From Mesonia ostreae (GTDB lineage Bacteria > Bacteroidota > Bacteroidia > Flavobacteriales > Flavobacteriaceae), in assembly GCF_031845265.1 (NCBI RefSeq), contig NZ_JAVRBG010000015.1, positions 1-64,000 of the forward strand: a DNA stretch of 64,000 nucleotides. The letters are read 5' to 3'. The notes beneath the pieces are model-generated. The model saw only the letters and a program-made list of their open reading frames with translations, was not told the DNA's origin and made no database searches. Shown in pieces: positions 36,336 through 45,377 of the stretch. Position 1 is the stretch's first letter. Every line of letters begins with the position of its first letter. Made by a program: the position numbers and the translations under genes.

Positions 36336-37294
36336 TGTTAAAAGAACAAATACAACGTCTAAATAGGACCACCTTTAAGAAGATTAATTTTAAGGCATTT
36401 TTCTTTTTCTTTTTTTTTGCGATGCTAATTTGGTTACTGATTCAGTTTTCTAAAACCTATACCAAAGATGTGTTGATCCCTATTCAGTTTAATGATATTC
36501 CTAAAGATAAGATTGTGGAGCGTACACAAGCTTCCATCAAGCTTAGAGTCACAGAAAATGGTTTCGTTTTAGCCTGGTTATCTATAAGAAACCCTAGCAT
36601 GATGATTTCTCTGGAAGAGCTACCTATAATCGAGAATAACTTGATTTACCAAACAGAAAATGCGGAAGCAGATATTCTCTCTATGCTTAGAATAGATTAC
36701 GATAACGTTCGTTTTATCACCAAGACAATAAAAATTCCATTTATTCAGAAGGAAACAAAAGTAGTACCTGTAATTCCCGATATAGAAGTGAGTTATGCTC
36801 CTGGATATAATTCTGATGAACAATTTTTAATTCAGCCAGATTCCATTGAAATCAGTGGAGCAAAAAAGGTATTAGATTCTATTCATTCTATTTCTACTCA
36901 AAAACTCATCCTTAAAAATGTAAGCGCCAATACCAAAGGCGTAGTAGAGGTAGATACTACAACACAGTCTAAAGTAACGTATTACCAGCATGAAGTAGAA
37001 TATTTTTTAAAAACTAAAAAATTTACAGAAGGCAGATTAAATATTCCAATAGAAATTCTAAATGCGCCTAAAGATGCATCTGTAAGTATTTTTCCGAAGG
37101 AAGTGATTGTAATTTATACGGTTAGCTTGGATGGTTTTGAAATGATAACAAAAAATGATTTCGTTGTGGTTTGTGATTTTGATGATTTAAGTGAAAATCA
37201 AAATTTTTTAATTCCGAAGATTCAAAAGAAACCGAGTAATGTAACAGCGATACGATTAAATATTAATAAGGTTCAATTTGTATTGAAAAAATGA
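36335..37294 (+). CDS. YbbR-like domain membrane protein
   Basis: A 319-residue protein with one N-terminal transmembrane helix (about residues 22-40, in a poly-Phe stretch) and periplasmic YbbR-type beta repeats (motifs such as PDSIEISGAKKVLDSIHSIST and VIPDIEVSYAPGY). In other bacteria YbbR (CdaR) proteins regulate the c-di-AMP cyclase; in Bacteroidetes a similar protein regularly precedes coaE, as here (4-bp overlap). A T9 run lies in the codons for the poly-Phe stretch (36410-36418). Role here not known. Confidence 0.82.
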   Translation: MLKEQIQRLNRTTFKKINFKAFFFFFFFAMLIWLLIQFSKTYTKDVLIPIQFNDIPKDKIVERTQASIKLRVTENGFVLAWLSIRNPSMMISLEELPIIENNLIYQTENAEADILSMLRIDYDNVRFITKTIKIPFIQKETKVVPVIPDIEVSYAPGYNSDEQFLIQPDSIEISGAKKVLDSIHSISTQKLILKNVSANTKGVVEVDTTTQSKVTYYQHEVEYFLKTKKFTEGRLNIPIEILNAPKDASVSIFPKEVIVIYTVSLDGFEMITKNDFVVVCDFDDLSENQNFLIPKIQKKPSNVTAIRLNINKVQFVLKK

Positions 37295-37881
37295 TGACTA
37301 TAGGACTTACTGGCGGAATAGGCAGCGGGAAAACAACCGTAGCAAACTTCTTTAAAGAATTAGGGATTCCTATTTATATAGCAGATATTGAGGCAAAAAA
37401 GATCATGAATAGCTCTTTAGAAGTGAGAGAGGAGCTCATTGCTTTATTTGGAGAAGAAGCTTTTATAGGAGGTGCATTAAACCGAAAGTTTATCGCTTCC
37501 AAAGTATTTAGTAATAATGACTTACTTCAAAAATTAAATCACATTGTTCATCCGCAGGTAGCAAAACACTTTAAAACTTGGGCAAAGCATCAAAATTCTC
37601 CATACATTATCTATGAGGCGGCTATACTATTTGAAAATAATGCTCAAGATAATTGTGACTATACTATTTTGGTTACGGCTCCCAAAGATATCAAGTTAAA
37701 AAGACTTCAAAAAAGAGACGATAGTAGTGTGGAAGAGATTGAAAGTAGAATGAGCAAGCAATGGAATGATTCTCAAAAAATTAAACTTGCAAACTTTGTC
37801 ATCACCAATACAGATTTAGCAGATACTAAAGTACAAGTTTACCAACTTCATAGCAAGCTCTTAGGCCTTGGTAAAGCTTAG
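37291..37881 (+). CDS. coaE: Dephospho-CoA kinase
   Basis: CoaE phosphorylates dephospho-CoA in the final step of coenzyme A synthesis. The 196 residues include Walker A TGGIGSGKTTVA (about 7-18), IYIADIEAKK (Asp about 33), the helix with HPQVAKHF (about 90-97) and the lid region KRLQKRDDSS with ESRMSKQW. Complete. Start ATG overlaps the YbbR stop (ATGATGA). coaBC is in the same window but in another operon. Confidence 0.96.
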   Translation: MMTIGLTGGIGSGKTTVANFFKELGIPIYIADIEAKKIMNSSLEVREELIALFGEEAFIGGALNRKFIASKVFSNNDLLQKLNHIVHPQVAKHFKTWAKHQNSPYIIYEAAILFENNAQDNCDYTILVTAPKDIKLKRLQKRDDSSVEEIESRMSKQWNDSQKIKLANFVITNTDLADTKVQVYQLHSKLLGLGKA

Positions 37882-37935
37882 AAAATCATATGTTAACTTT
37901 TGGTTAAACCAGTTTATCTGTAAATGTTAAAATCT

Positions 37936-37943
37936 TACTTTTG
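37936..37943 (+). promoter_or_regulatory. Promoter -7 element of the rprX-like gene
   Basis: TACTTTTG fits TAnnTTTG, 6 bp before the ATG at 37949, so the transcript would be nearly leaderless. An inverted TTAAC/GTTAA pair (37893-37907) lies upstream. Confidence 0.5.
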
Positions 37944-37948
37944 AGGAC

Positions 37949-39511
37949 ATGAAAAAGAAAGTATTCTTATTTCTTGTTCTCTTAATGAGTTTATCCTTAA
38001 TAGGAATCATATTTGTACAGGGCTACTGGATCAAAAATACAGTAGAAACAAATGAGGAACAATTCTCATTTAATGCAAAGCAAATTCTTATCAATGTAGT
38101 AAGTGAGATAGAGAATCAGGAAGTTGATAGGTATTATATTCAATATGCAATTTTAGCCGACTCTAGCAAGCCTACTAGTGCGAGACTTAGTGAGCTTTTT
38201 CAAATAAAACAAGATCAGTTAACCAACGAAACTTTCTTTTATACTAATAGCGTTTTACAAGAAGACTATAAATTATCTTCTTCCTTTTTAAGTGAAGAAA
38301 AAGATAGTATAGATTTTAAAAAATTAGTAAATCGTAAGGTTACGAGGATCGTTAGAAATGATGAGATTGATGGCACAGATCAACTTTCGGCTCAAGAGAA
38401 ATTCGAGAGAATTTCTAGATTAGAGGATAATGAAAAGTTTCTTTTGTTGGATGCGATAAAAGAAAAAGCAGCGGAACTTCCAATTTATAAGAGGGTAGAT
38501 ACTACTTTAATTAGAAATCTAGTAAAAGCGGAATTAAAAACTAGAGATATAAAATCTAAGTTTGAAATTGGAATTTATAGCGACGCTTTGGCGACAAAAA
38601 TTAAGTCGGAAGGTTTTGTGCTTAATTCTCCTGCCACCTATGGGATTCCAATTTTTAAATCGGATAATACAAATTATAAGCTGTTTATAAACTTTACTGA
38701 AAAAAAGAAAGAGGTGTTTTCTTCCATCGCTTTTATGGCGATTTTGAGTATTGTTTTTACACTTATTATCATCATAGCCTATTTTAGTGCTTTATCACAG
38801 TTAATAAAGCAGCGACAAATTTCTCAAATTAAGACGGATTTTATCAATAATATGACGCACGAATTTAAAACGCCAATTGCCACTATTAACTTGGCCTTAG
38901 ATTCAGTTAAGAATCCAAAAATATCTTCAGATCCAGAAAAGATGCAAAGGTATATGCGGATGATACGAGAGGAAAATAAGAGAATGCATGCCCAAGTAGA
39001 AAATGTACTTCGTATTTCAAAATTAGAAAAGAACGAACTTAATATAAAGAAAGAACGTTTAAAGCTTCATGACCTGGTAGAGGATGCAGTAACGCATATT
39101 GAGTTGATTGTAGATGATAGAGAGGGTTATGTAAAAACTCATTTTGGGGCATTAAAATCTTCTATTTTGGCCAATGAAACCCATTTTACCAATGTGATTG
39201 TAAATATATTGGATAATGCTGTAAAGTATACCGAAGGAAACCCAAAAATAGATATCTATACAGAGAATGTGAAAAATTTTATCATTCTAAAAATTAGAGA
39301 TCAAGGAAAGGGGATGAGTAGAATAGTTCAGAAAAAAGTATTTGAAAAATTTTTTAGAGAACATACAGGAAACGTACACGACGTAAAAGGACACGGTTTA
39401 GGCTTAGCCTATGTAAAACAAATAGTAACCGATCATCACGGAGAAGTTAGCCTTCTTAGTGAAAAAGGAAAAGGAAGCACATTCATAATTAAATTACCAT
39501 TAATATCATAA
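37949..39511 (+). CDS. rprX: RprX-like sensor histidine kinase
   Basis: A 520-residue two-component sensor. It has two transmembrane helices (about 5-25 and 259-280) enclosing a roughly 230-residue periplasmic sensing region. The dimerisation domain has the phospho-acceptor His304 in NMTHEFKTPIA, and the ATPase domain shows the N box (NILDNAVKYTEG), G1 (IRDQGKGMS), F box and G2 (GHGLGLAYVKQI). The pattern and its partner match the RprX/RprY system of Bacteroidetes. The signal is unknown; the periplasmic part has no recognised fold. Followed after 4 bp by its regulator gene. Confidence 0.9.
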   Translation: MKKKVFLFLVLLMSLSLIGIIFVQGYWIKNTVETNEEQFSFNAKQILINVVSEIENQEVDRYYIQYAILADSSKPTSARLSELFQIKQDQLTNETFFYTNSVLQEDYKLSSSFLSEEKDSIDFKKLVNRKVTRIVRNDEIDGTDQLSAQEKFERISRLEDNEKFLLLDAIKEKAAELPIYKRVDTTLIRNLVKAELKTRDIKSKFEIGIYSDALATKIKSEGFVLNSPATYGIPIFKSDNTNYKLFINFTEKKKEVFSSIAFMAILSIVFTLIIIIAYFSALSQLIKQRQISQIKTDFINNMTHEFKTPIATINLALDSVKNPKISSDPEKMQRYMRMIREENKRMHAQVENVLRISKLEKNELNIKKERLKLHDLVEDAVTHIELIVDDREGYVKTHFGALKSSILANETHFTNVIVNILDNAVKYTEGNPKIDIYTENVKNFIILKIRDQGKGMSRIVQKKVFEKFFREHTGNVHDVKGHGLGLAYVKQIVTDHHGEVSLLSEKGKGSTFIIKLPLIS

Positions 39512-39515
39512 CTAT

Positions 39516-40238
39516 ATGGAAACTGAAAGCAAGAAGATTTTATTAGTAGAAGACGATCCAAATTTCGGAATCGTTCTTAAAGATTATTTAGCCATGAACG
39601 ACTATGAAGTGGTGCATGCTAAAAATGGAATGGAAGGTTTTGAAAAGTTTAAAAAAGACGATTTTGATCTTTGTATTCTAGATGTCATGATGCCTTATAA
39701 AGATGGGTTTACATTGGCAAAAGAGATTAGAGAGAAAAACGAGGAAGTGCCTATTATTTTCTTAACTGCAAAAGCGATGAAAGAAGATGTTTTAAAAGGG
39801 TATAAAGTAGGAGCAGATGACTACCTAAATAAACCTTTTGATAGTGAAGTACTTCTTATGAAGATAAAGGCTATTATGCAACGTAAAGCAACCGACAGCG
39901 TAGCAGATAGTAAGCAGTTTGAATTCCAAATAGGAGGTTTCTTCTTAAATTCTAAATTGAGGTTTTTAACCTTCAAAGAGGAAGAACCATCTAAATTATC
40001 TCCTAAAGAAAATGAGCTGTTGAGACTATTGGCTTTGCATGAAAATGATTTAATGCCAAGGGAATTAGCGCTAACCAAAATTTGGAGAGACGATAACTAT
40101 TTCACTTCTAGAAGTATGGACGTTTACATTGCAAAATTACGTAAGTATTTAAAGAAAGATGAGAATGTAGAAATTTTAAACATTCACGGGGAAGGATTTA
40201 GACTTGTGATACGAAATAAAGAAGAGGAAAGTAAATAA
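39516..40238 (+). CDS. rprY: RprY-like OmpR-family response regulator
   Basis: A 240-residue DNA-binding regulator. The receiver domain has the acidic pocket EDDP (about 12-15), phosphorylated Asp56 in CILDVMMPYKDGF, Thr in FLTAKAM and Lys in DDYLNKPFDSEVL. The C-terminal winged helix (about 135-235) has RELALTKIWRDDNYFTSRSMDVYIAKLRKYL. The near-identity to the well-known RprY receiver (LKDYLAMNDYEV) is the reason for the name. Co-transcribed with the sensor gene; targets unknown. Confidence 0.92.
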   Translation: METESKKILLVEDDPNFGIVLKDYLAMNDYEVVHAKNGMEGFEKFKKDDFDLCILDVMMPYKDGFTLAKEIREKNEEVPIIFLTAKAMKEDVLKGYKVGADDYLNKPFDSEVLLMKIKAIMQRKATDSVADSKQFEFQIGGFFLNSKLRFLTFKEEEPSKLSPKENELLRLLALHENDLMPRELALTKIWRDDNYFTSRSMDVYIAKLRKYLKKDENVEILNIHGEGFRLVIRNKEEESK

Positions 40239-40271
40239 TTTTTTAGTAAAAAAAATTAGCTCTTCAGTTTC

Positions 40272-40314
40272 AAAGGTTGACTAGTGAAAATTTATTTTTT
40301 CTGGTCAACCTTTT
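40272..40314. terminator. Convergent hairpin between rprY and miaA
   Basis: AAAGGTTGAC (40272-40281) pairs with GTCAACCTTT (40304-40313); the loop contains the miaA stop codon and T-rich tract. It can end transcription from both sides. Confidence 0.7.
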
Positions 40315-41209
40315 GCGTTATAAAATCTGCTATTTCCTGTGCGTCTGCATCATAAGAGAACCAATACGTGTGCTCGTCTCTTTTAAACCAAGTGAGTTGT
40401 CTTTTGGCAAATCTACGCGTGTTTTTTTTGATTTCACTTAGCGCAAAATCTAAGCTCCAAGTACCATCAAAATATTGGAATAACTCTTTGTATCCCACCG
40501 TATTTAATGCGTTTAATTCCCTAAGCGGATATAATTCTCTGGCCTCTTCTAAAAGTCCGTTTTGCATCATTAAAACCACTCTTTTTTCTATACGCTCATA
40601 AATTAATGGGCGAGGGGCATCTAAACCAATTTTAAGGGAGTTAAAATTTCTTTCTTTGGCAGAATGATTTAAAAAGCTAGAATAAGGTTTTCCTGTTCCT
40701 AAACAAATTTCTAAAGCTCTAATGACTCTCTGCGGATTAGAGAGTGCTACTTTTTTATAATGGATAGGATCTAATTCTTTTAGTTGAAGCTGAAGAGACT
40801 CTAGACCGTGTTTTTGCACCTGCACATTTAACTTTTCCCGAATGGAAGCTTCTACTTTAGGAAAATGATCTAAGCCTTTGTTTACCGCATCTACATACAA
40901 ACCACTTCCGCCGACTAAAAATAGAATTTTGTGTTTTTTAAACAGCTTTTCAAGCTTATGTAGTGCTTCTTTTTCAAAATCACCTACTGAATATTTTTCA
41001 GAAATAGAAACGTGTTGTATAAAATGATGTGGTGCAGCTGCTAACTCTTTCGCAGTGGGGACAGCGGTTCCTACACTCAGTTCCTTATAAAACTGCCGAG
41101 AATCTGCCGAGAGAATTTCCGAAGAAAAATGCTGTGCTAAAGCAATGCTTTTTGAGGTTTTGCCAATTGCCGTAGGTCCTACAATAGATACGAGGTACGG
41201 TTTATTCAT
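40292..41209 (-). CDS. miaA: tRNA dimethylallyltransferase
   Basis: MiaA adds an isopentenyl group to A37 of tRNAs reading UNN codons. The 305 residues show Walker A GPTAIGKT (about 11-18), DSRQFYKELSVGTAVPT (about 36-52), GGSGLYVDAV (about 99-108) and the C-terminal KKNTRRFAKRQLTWFKRD (about 269-286). Complete. Its start overlaps the end of the ion-channel gene by 8 bp, so the minus-strand cluster is transcriptionally linked. Confidence 0.96.
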   Translation of the reverse strand: MNKPYLVSIVGPTAIGKTSKSIALAQHFSSEILSADSRQFYKELSVGTAVPTAKELAAAPHHFIQHVSISEKYSVGDFEKEALHKLEKLFKKHKILFLVGGSGLYVDAVNKGLDHFPKVEASIREKLNVQVQKHGLESLQLQLKELDPIHYKKVALSNPQRVIRALEICLGTGKPYSSFLNHSAKERNFNSLKIGLDAPRPLIYERIEKRVVLMMQNGLLEEARELYPLRELNALNTVGYKELFQYFDGTWSLDFALSEIKKNTRRFAKRQLTWFKRDEHTYWFSYDADAQEIADFITQKVDQKK

Positions 41210-42035
41210 CTTTGTTTAAGGAATATCCGCAGTTATTACAATACTTAGCAGAATCAAGATGTTTTTCTTGTCCGCAATTATAGCACGATTGCGTGTTATT
41301 TAAAGCTTGAGGTTTCGCAGATTTAGAATACTCTGCACTTACTATTCCTGTGGGTACAGCAATAATTCCATAACCTAAAATCATAATTATAGAAGCTAAA
41401 AATTGACCCAAAGGTGTTACAGGGTGAATATCACCAAAACCAACCGTAGTGAGTGTTACAATAGTCCAATAAATACCAATGGGAATACTTGTAAAGCCAC
41501 TATCTTTTCCTTCAATAAGATACATAAGTGTACCAGCGATTAAAGAAAGAATCACCACGGCATAAAGAAAAACAAAAATTTTTGCTTTACTGTTTTTCAA
41601 TGCCGCTGCCAATTTATTTCCTTCTCCAATATAGCGCGTAACTTTTAAAATTCTAAAAATTCTTAATAATCGTAAGGCTCTAAACGTAAGAAAAGCCGTA
41701 CTTCCTGCTAAGAAAAAAGAAAGGTATAATGGGATGGTTGATAAGAAATCAATAATTCCATAAAAACTAAAAATATATTTTTTAGGATGTTTTATGCTTA
41801 TGATTCTAGCAATATACTCTAGTGAAAAAAGAATAGTCACTACCCATTCTGCATAAAATAAAAACGTATATACCCAATCATCTAATCCCGTGATGCTTTC
41901 TATCACTACAAAGAATACACTGAGTAGGATAAGTATAAGCAAAAGAACGTCAAAGGTTTTTCCTTTAGCGGTATCCGCTTCATAAATTACCTCATGTAAT
42001 TTTTCTCGCCACGTAAGTGAGGCTTTGTTTTTCAA
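41202..42035 (-). CDS. Voltage-gated-like K+ channel with zinc ribbon
   Basis: A 277-residue inner-membrane channel subunit. It has six hydrophobic segments, an S4-like helix with spaced Arg (RALRLLRIFRILKVTR, 119-134) and a K+ selectivity filter TVGFGD (197-202) in the pore loop before the last helix. After the membrane part comes a C-terminal zinc ribbon with four Cys (251, 254, 266, 269; CYNCG then YCNNCG), typical of double-zinc-ribbon tails in signalling proteins but unusual in a bacterial Kv-like channel. It probably forms a tetramer passing K+. The ribbon may sense or bind a partner. Overlaps miaA. Confidence 0.88.
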   Translation of the reverse strand: MKNKASLTWREKLHEVIYEADTAKGKTFDVLLLILILLSVFFVVIESITGLDDWVYTFLFYAEWVVTILFSLEYIARIISIKHPKKYIFSFYGIIDFLSTIPLYLSFFLAGSTAFLTFRALRLLRIFRILKVTRYIGEGNKLAAALKNSKAKIFVFLYAVVILSLIAGTLMYLIEGKDSGFTSIPIGIYWTIVTLTTVGFGDIHPVTPLGQFLASIIMILGYGIIAVPTGIVSAEYSKSAKPQALNNTQSCYNCGQEKHLDSAKYCNNCGYSLNKDE

Positions 42036-42083
42036 TATTTTTTATTTTTTTGAGATTATAAAAATAGGAATAAACTCTGGGTA

Positions 42084-43445
42084 TTAAAATTCAATTATCT
42101 TAATGTTCTTTTTTCTACGCATATAACTCTGGATGATATGCTGGGCATCCCTATTATTTGGCATGGGAGCAATAATATTTTTTAAAATATCAATGTTGCT
42201 AATCTGGTGGTTGAGCTGCGCATATCCATAACCTTGAAACTTACCGTTTTCAATCAATAAAATGCTTTTTTCTCCGTTTTCTCTTCCGCGGTCTACTAAA
42301 ATCATATTTTTATTGAGGTAACTGAAGCGTTTTAAAACTTCTTGCACTCTTTCATTATAAACCTCTGGCGTTTCCTCTCCTATGCAAGCCCCTTCACAGG
42401 CTTTTATAGAGTAATTAAAGCAACTTGAGTCAGTTTTATAGATTCCAGTAAACTTCTGACAAAGGCCATAAGTCTCGGTAAGCATTTCCATAAAGTTTTT
42501 CGCTTGCTTCAAAGTGGTAAAGCTCGTCAAAGGTTCATCTACTAAAGAGGCTTTCATGATCTTAAGCTCAAGGTATCCATCTTCGTTAATGTGAGACTGA
42601 ACCGCATAGTTGAAAACATCCTTTTTTAAAGCACGGTTGTATTTAGGCTTATTTTTTTTGATTTCATCATTCTCTTTTAATAACGCTAATAATTCATTTC
42701 CTGTAGACTCATAAGATACGGCAGTAATTTCTTGGCGCATTTTTTTAGACTTATGACTGTCATTCGTAAAATGCTGATTTAATCGTTTCCGGATATTATT
42801 ACTTTTTCCAATATAAATGATTTCTCCAGCTTCATTGTGCATATAATACACCCCAACATTAGAAGGAACCTCTTCTAAAATTCTGATGAGTTTATTATCT
42901 AATTGATTTGTCGGGATTTTTCGTATCGATTTTTTGATGATTTCCTTTTCAGAATCTTTATTCAGCAACAACTGAAAAAGTTTTACTGTCGCCAACGCAT
43001 CTCCGCTAGCCCTGTGTCTATCGGTAATGGGAATGCCTAAGTTTTTTGTTAGTTTTCCAAGACTGTAGGAAGGTTGATCTAGAATAAGTTTTTTAGAGAG
43101 CTCTACGGTACAAATGTTTTGTCTCTCGTAGGTATACCCTAACCTTCGATATTCCATTTTTAAAATGCGATAATCAAATTTTGCGTTGTGCGCTACCAAG
43201 ACACATTCTGAAGTGATTTCAATGATTCTTTTTGCAACTTCATGAAACTTAGGAGCATTGCGAAGCATGTCATTATTAATTCCGGTAAGACCAACTACGA
43301 AAGCTTGTATGGGACGTTCTGGATTCACCAAGCTAATAAACTGATCCACGATTTCGTGGCCGTCATATTTATAGATAGCAATTTCGGTTACTCCCTCTTC
43401 ATTATACTTTCCTCCCGTAGTCTCTATGTCAACAATTGCGTACAA
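42084..43445 (-). CDS. DnaQ-like exonuclease fused to GIY-YIG nuclease
   Basis: A 453-residue fusion. The N-terminal DEDDh exonuclease (1-about 170) has Asp6-Ile-Glu8, Asp91 in HNAKFDYRILK and His144/Asp149 in HRASGDA. From about 197 a GIY-YIG domain follows (GVYYMHN and YIGKSNNIRKRLNQHF, Tyr211-Gly213), then a region with the Cys pair of UvrC-type proteins (CEGACIGEE, about 360). It resembles UvrC-like Cho proteins joined to a proofreading domain, and probably acts in DNA repair. Such fusions are known in Bacteroidetes, so this is an established family. The complete length suggests both nuclease sites are active. Confidence 0.9.
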   Translation of the reverse strand: MYAIVDIETTGGKYNEEGVTEIAIYKYDGHEIVDQFISLVNPERPIQAFVVGLTGINNDMLRNAPKFHEVAKRIIEITSECVLVAHNAKFDYRILKMEYRRLGYTYERQNICTVELSKKLILDQPSYSLGKLTKNLGIPITDRHRASGDALATVKLFQLLLNKDSEKEIIKKSIRKIPTNQLDNKLIRILEEVPSNVGVYYMHNEAGEIIYIGKSNNIRKRLNQHFTNDSHKSKKMRQEITAVSYESTGNELLALLKENDEIKKNKPKYNRALKKDVFNYAVQSHINEDGYLELKIMKASLVDEPLTSFTTLKQAKNFMEMLTETYGLCQKFTGIYKTDSSCFNYSIKACEGACIGEETPEVYNERVQEVLKRFSYLNKNMILVDRGRENGEKSILLIENGKFQGYGYAQLNHQISNIDILKNIIAPMPNNRDAQHIIQSYMRRKKNIKIIEF

Positions 43446-43458
43446 CTATATATGTTTT

Positions 43459-44118
43459 TTAATTATAATTTCGTTCTCCAAAAATAGAACTTCCTATTCT
43501 TAGCATCGTACTTCCGTTTTTGATTGCGATTTGGTAGTCACCACTCATACCCATAGATAGGATAGTGAGCTCTGGAAATTCTTTAGAGAAATCATCCATT
43601 TTTACTTTCAGATATGCAAATTCGCTGTCTATTTTCTGCTCATCTTCCGTTAAGGTAGCCATTCCCATTAGGCCTACAATTTTTACGTTTTCCATTTCTT
43701 TGTAAGCTTCAGAATTTAAAATTTTTAAAGCTTCGTCTGCACCCATACCGTACTTGGAGTCTTCTTCAGCAATTTTTAGTTGCAATAAACAGTTAATGAC
43801 GCGATTCTCCTCTTTTGCACGTTTATTAATTTCTTTAAGAAGTTTTAATTTATGAACCGCATGAACGAGATTCACATAAGGAGCCATATATTTTACTTTA
43901 TTGCTCTGTACGTGACCAATCATATGCCATTCAATATCTTTAGGAAGGGCTTCGTGCTTATCGGTCATTTCTTGGATTTTATTTTCTCCAAAAATGCGCT
44001 GTCCAGCATCATAAGCCTCCATTAAATCTTCATTAGGTTTGGTTTTAGAAACCGCTACCAAATCGACATCTTTAGGTAAATCCTCTTTGTATTTTTTAAT
44101 TTTTTCTGAAATACTCAT
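43459..44118 (-). CDS. YggS-family PLP-binding protein
   Basis: A protein of about 219 residues forming a single TIM-barrel domain that binds pyridoxal phosphate and helps PLP homeostasis. The PLP Lys lies in LVAVSKTKPNEDL (about 24-36). Further signatures are FGENKIQEM, WHMIGHVQSNKV (about 69-80) and the C-terminal LSMGMSGDYQIAIKNGSTMLRIGSSIFG. Met at 44118 (MSISEKIKKY) is the usual start; the open frame begins five codons earlier at 44133, which overlaps the preceding stop. Confidence 0.93.
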   Translation of the reverse strand: MSISEKIKKYKEDLPKDVDLVAVSKTKPNEDLMEAYDAGQRIFGENKIQEMTDKHEALPKDIEWHMIGHVQSNKVKYMAPYVNLVHAVHKLKLLKEINKRAKEENRVINCLLQLKIAEEDSKYGMGADEALKILNSEAYKEMENVKIVGLMGMATLTEDEQKIDSEFAYLKVKMDDFSKEFPELTILSMGMSGDYQIAIKNGSTMLRIGSSIFGERNYN

Positions 44119-44132
44119 AATTCCATCTCGCA

Positions 44133-45371
44133 TTAATATTCATAAATCGTAATTCCGCTTCTTAGTTTAGGTTCAATGTAAGTCGATTTAGGTGGCATAG
44201 TTAAACCTTCATTAGCGATATCTTTCATTTCTTTTACGGTGGCGGGAACCATTCCAAATCCTACTTGAAATAAACCACTATCCACTTGCCCTTTCACAAA
44301 AGGCATTCCTTTTTTACCGTGCGCATAATCGAGTCGCTCATCACATCTAGGGTCTTTAATCCCTAGAATGGGGTGGAGCACGGTTTCGTAAAGTACTTGC
44401 GCATCCAAATGGGAAAGTGAATTTTCTATTTTAAAATTCAGTTTTCTTAAATGAAGCGAGTAAAAATCTCCATCCAAATACATACTAAATTGATGTTTCT
44501 CTTCGGGCTTGTAATACGTGTTTTTTCTATTCTGAATTCTAAACGAGTTATCTAGCTTAATTAAGAACTCCTCCTTAGATAGGCCATTAAGGTCTTTTAC
44601 CAGTCTATTAAATTCTAGAATTTTAAGATTGCTTTCCGGAATAATGTAGCTCATAAAAAAATTATAAGGCTCTTTTCCGGTATGCTTAGGATTTTTCACT
44701 TTAAATTCTTCGTACAATTGATAGGCCGAAGCACTTCGATGATGACCATCTGCAATATAGAGGTGATCCATATTCTCAAACTCTTCTTGAATTTTTTTTA
44801 AGGTAGCCTCATCATCCAAATTCCATAAATAATGCGTATCCCTATAGGTAGTTGTAAACTCATATTCGGGCCTTTCTTTAGTCACCTCCTTTATAATCTG
44901 AGATAAAGTTTCATTATCTTGATGCGTTAACAAGACGGGTTCTGCATTAAAACCTACCGTTTCTAAATAATCTTTAAAGTCATCTTCGCGGTGGGCGATG
45001 GTTTCTTCGTGCCGTTTAATTAAATTACTTTTGTAACTCTCTAAGCTAGTAGCTGCAATAATTCCCGTAAAAACTTGTCTCTCGCTATCTACTAATCTAT
45101 AAATGTAATAGTTAGGTTTTTTATCCTGAATAAAAATATTATCCTCCCTAAATTCTTGATATCTATTTCTTACCAGTTCGTAACGATCTGGTCCAGAAAT
45201 CTCTTTATGGTATTTATAGCCCGGATTTACAATGTGCAAAAATGAAAACGGATTGTTATCCAAACGCGCTTCTCTTTCGGCTAGAGTATAATGGTGGTAT
45301 GGCCTAGAAGAAATAAGACCTACTTTATCGCGCGTAGGTCTTACCGCTTTAAAAGGAGTTACTTTTGGCAT
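44133..45371 (-). CDS. DUF1015-family protein
   Basis: A 412-residue cytoplasmic protein of the DUF1015 family. Its diagnostic features are the N-terminal FKAVRPTRDKVGLISSRPY and the central HLYIADGHHRSASAYQLYEEF (about 205-225) with the conserved DGHHR. Members are widespread in Bacteroidetes and Firmicutes; no biochemical role is proven to my knowledge. Placed between a 3-hydroxyacyl-CoA dehydrogenase and the yggS gene in a minus-strand run, 6 bp from the former. Confidence 0.9.
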   Translation of the reverse strand: MPKVTPFKAVRPTRDKVGLISSRPYHHYTLAEREARLDNNPFSFLHIVNPGYKYHKEISGPDRYELVRNRYQEFREDNIFIQDKKPNYYIYRLVDSERQVFTGIIAATSLESYKSNLIKRHEETIAHREDDFKDYLETVGFNAEPVLLTHQDNETLSQIIKEVTKERPEYEFTTTYRDTHYLWNLDDEATLKKIQEEFENMDHLYIADGHHRSASAYQLYEEFKVKNPKHTGKEPYNFFMSYIIPESNLKILEFNRLVKDLNGLSKEEFLIKLDNSFRIQNRKNTYYKPEEKHQFSMYLDGDFYSLHLRKLNFKIENSLSHLDAQVLYETVLHPILGIKDPRCDERLDYAHGKKGMPFVKGQVDSGLFQVGFGMVPATVKEMKDIANEGLTMPPKSTYIEPKLRSGITIYEY

Positions 45372-45377
45372 ATATTT

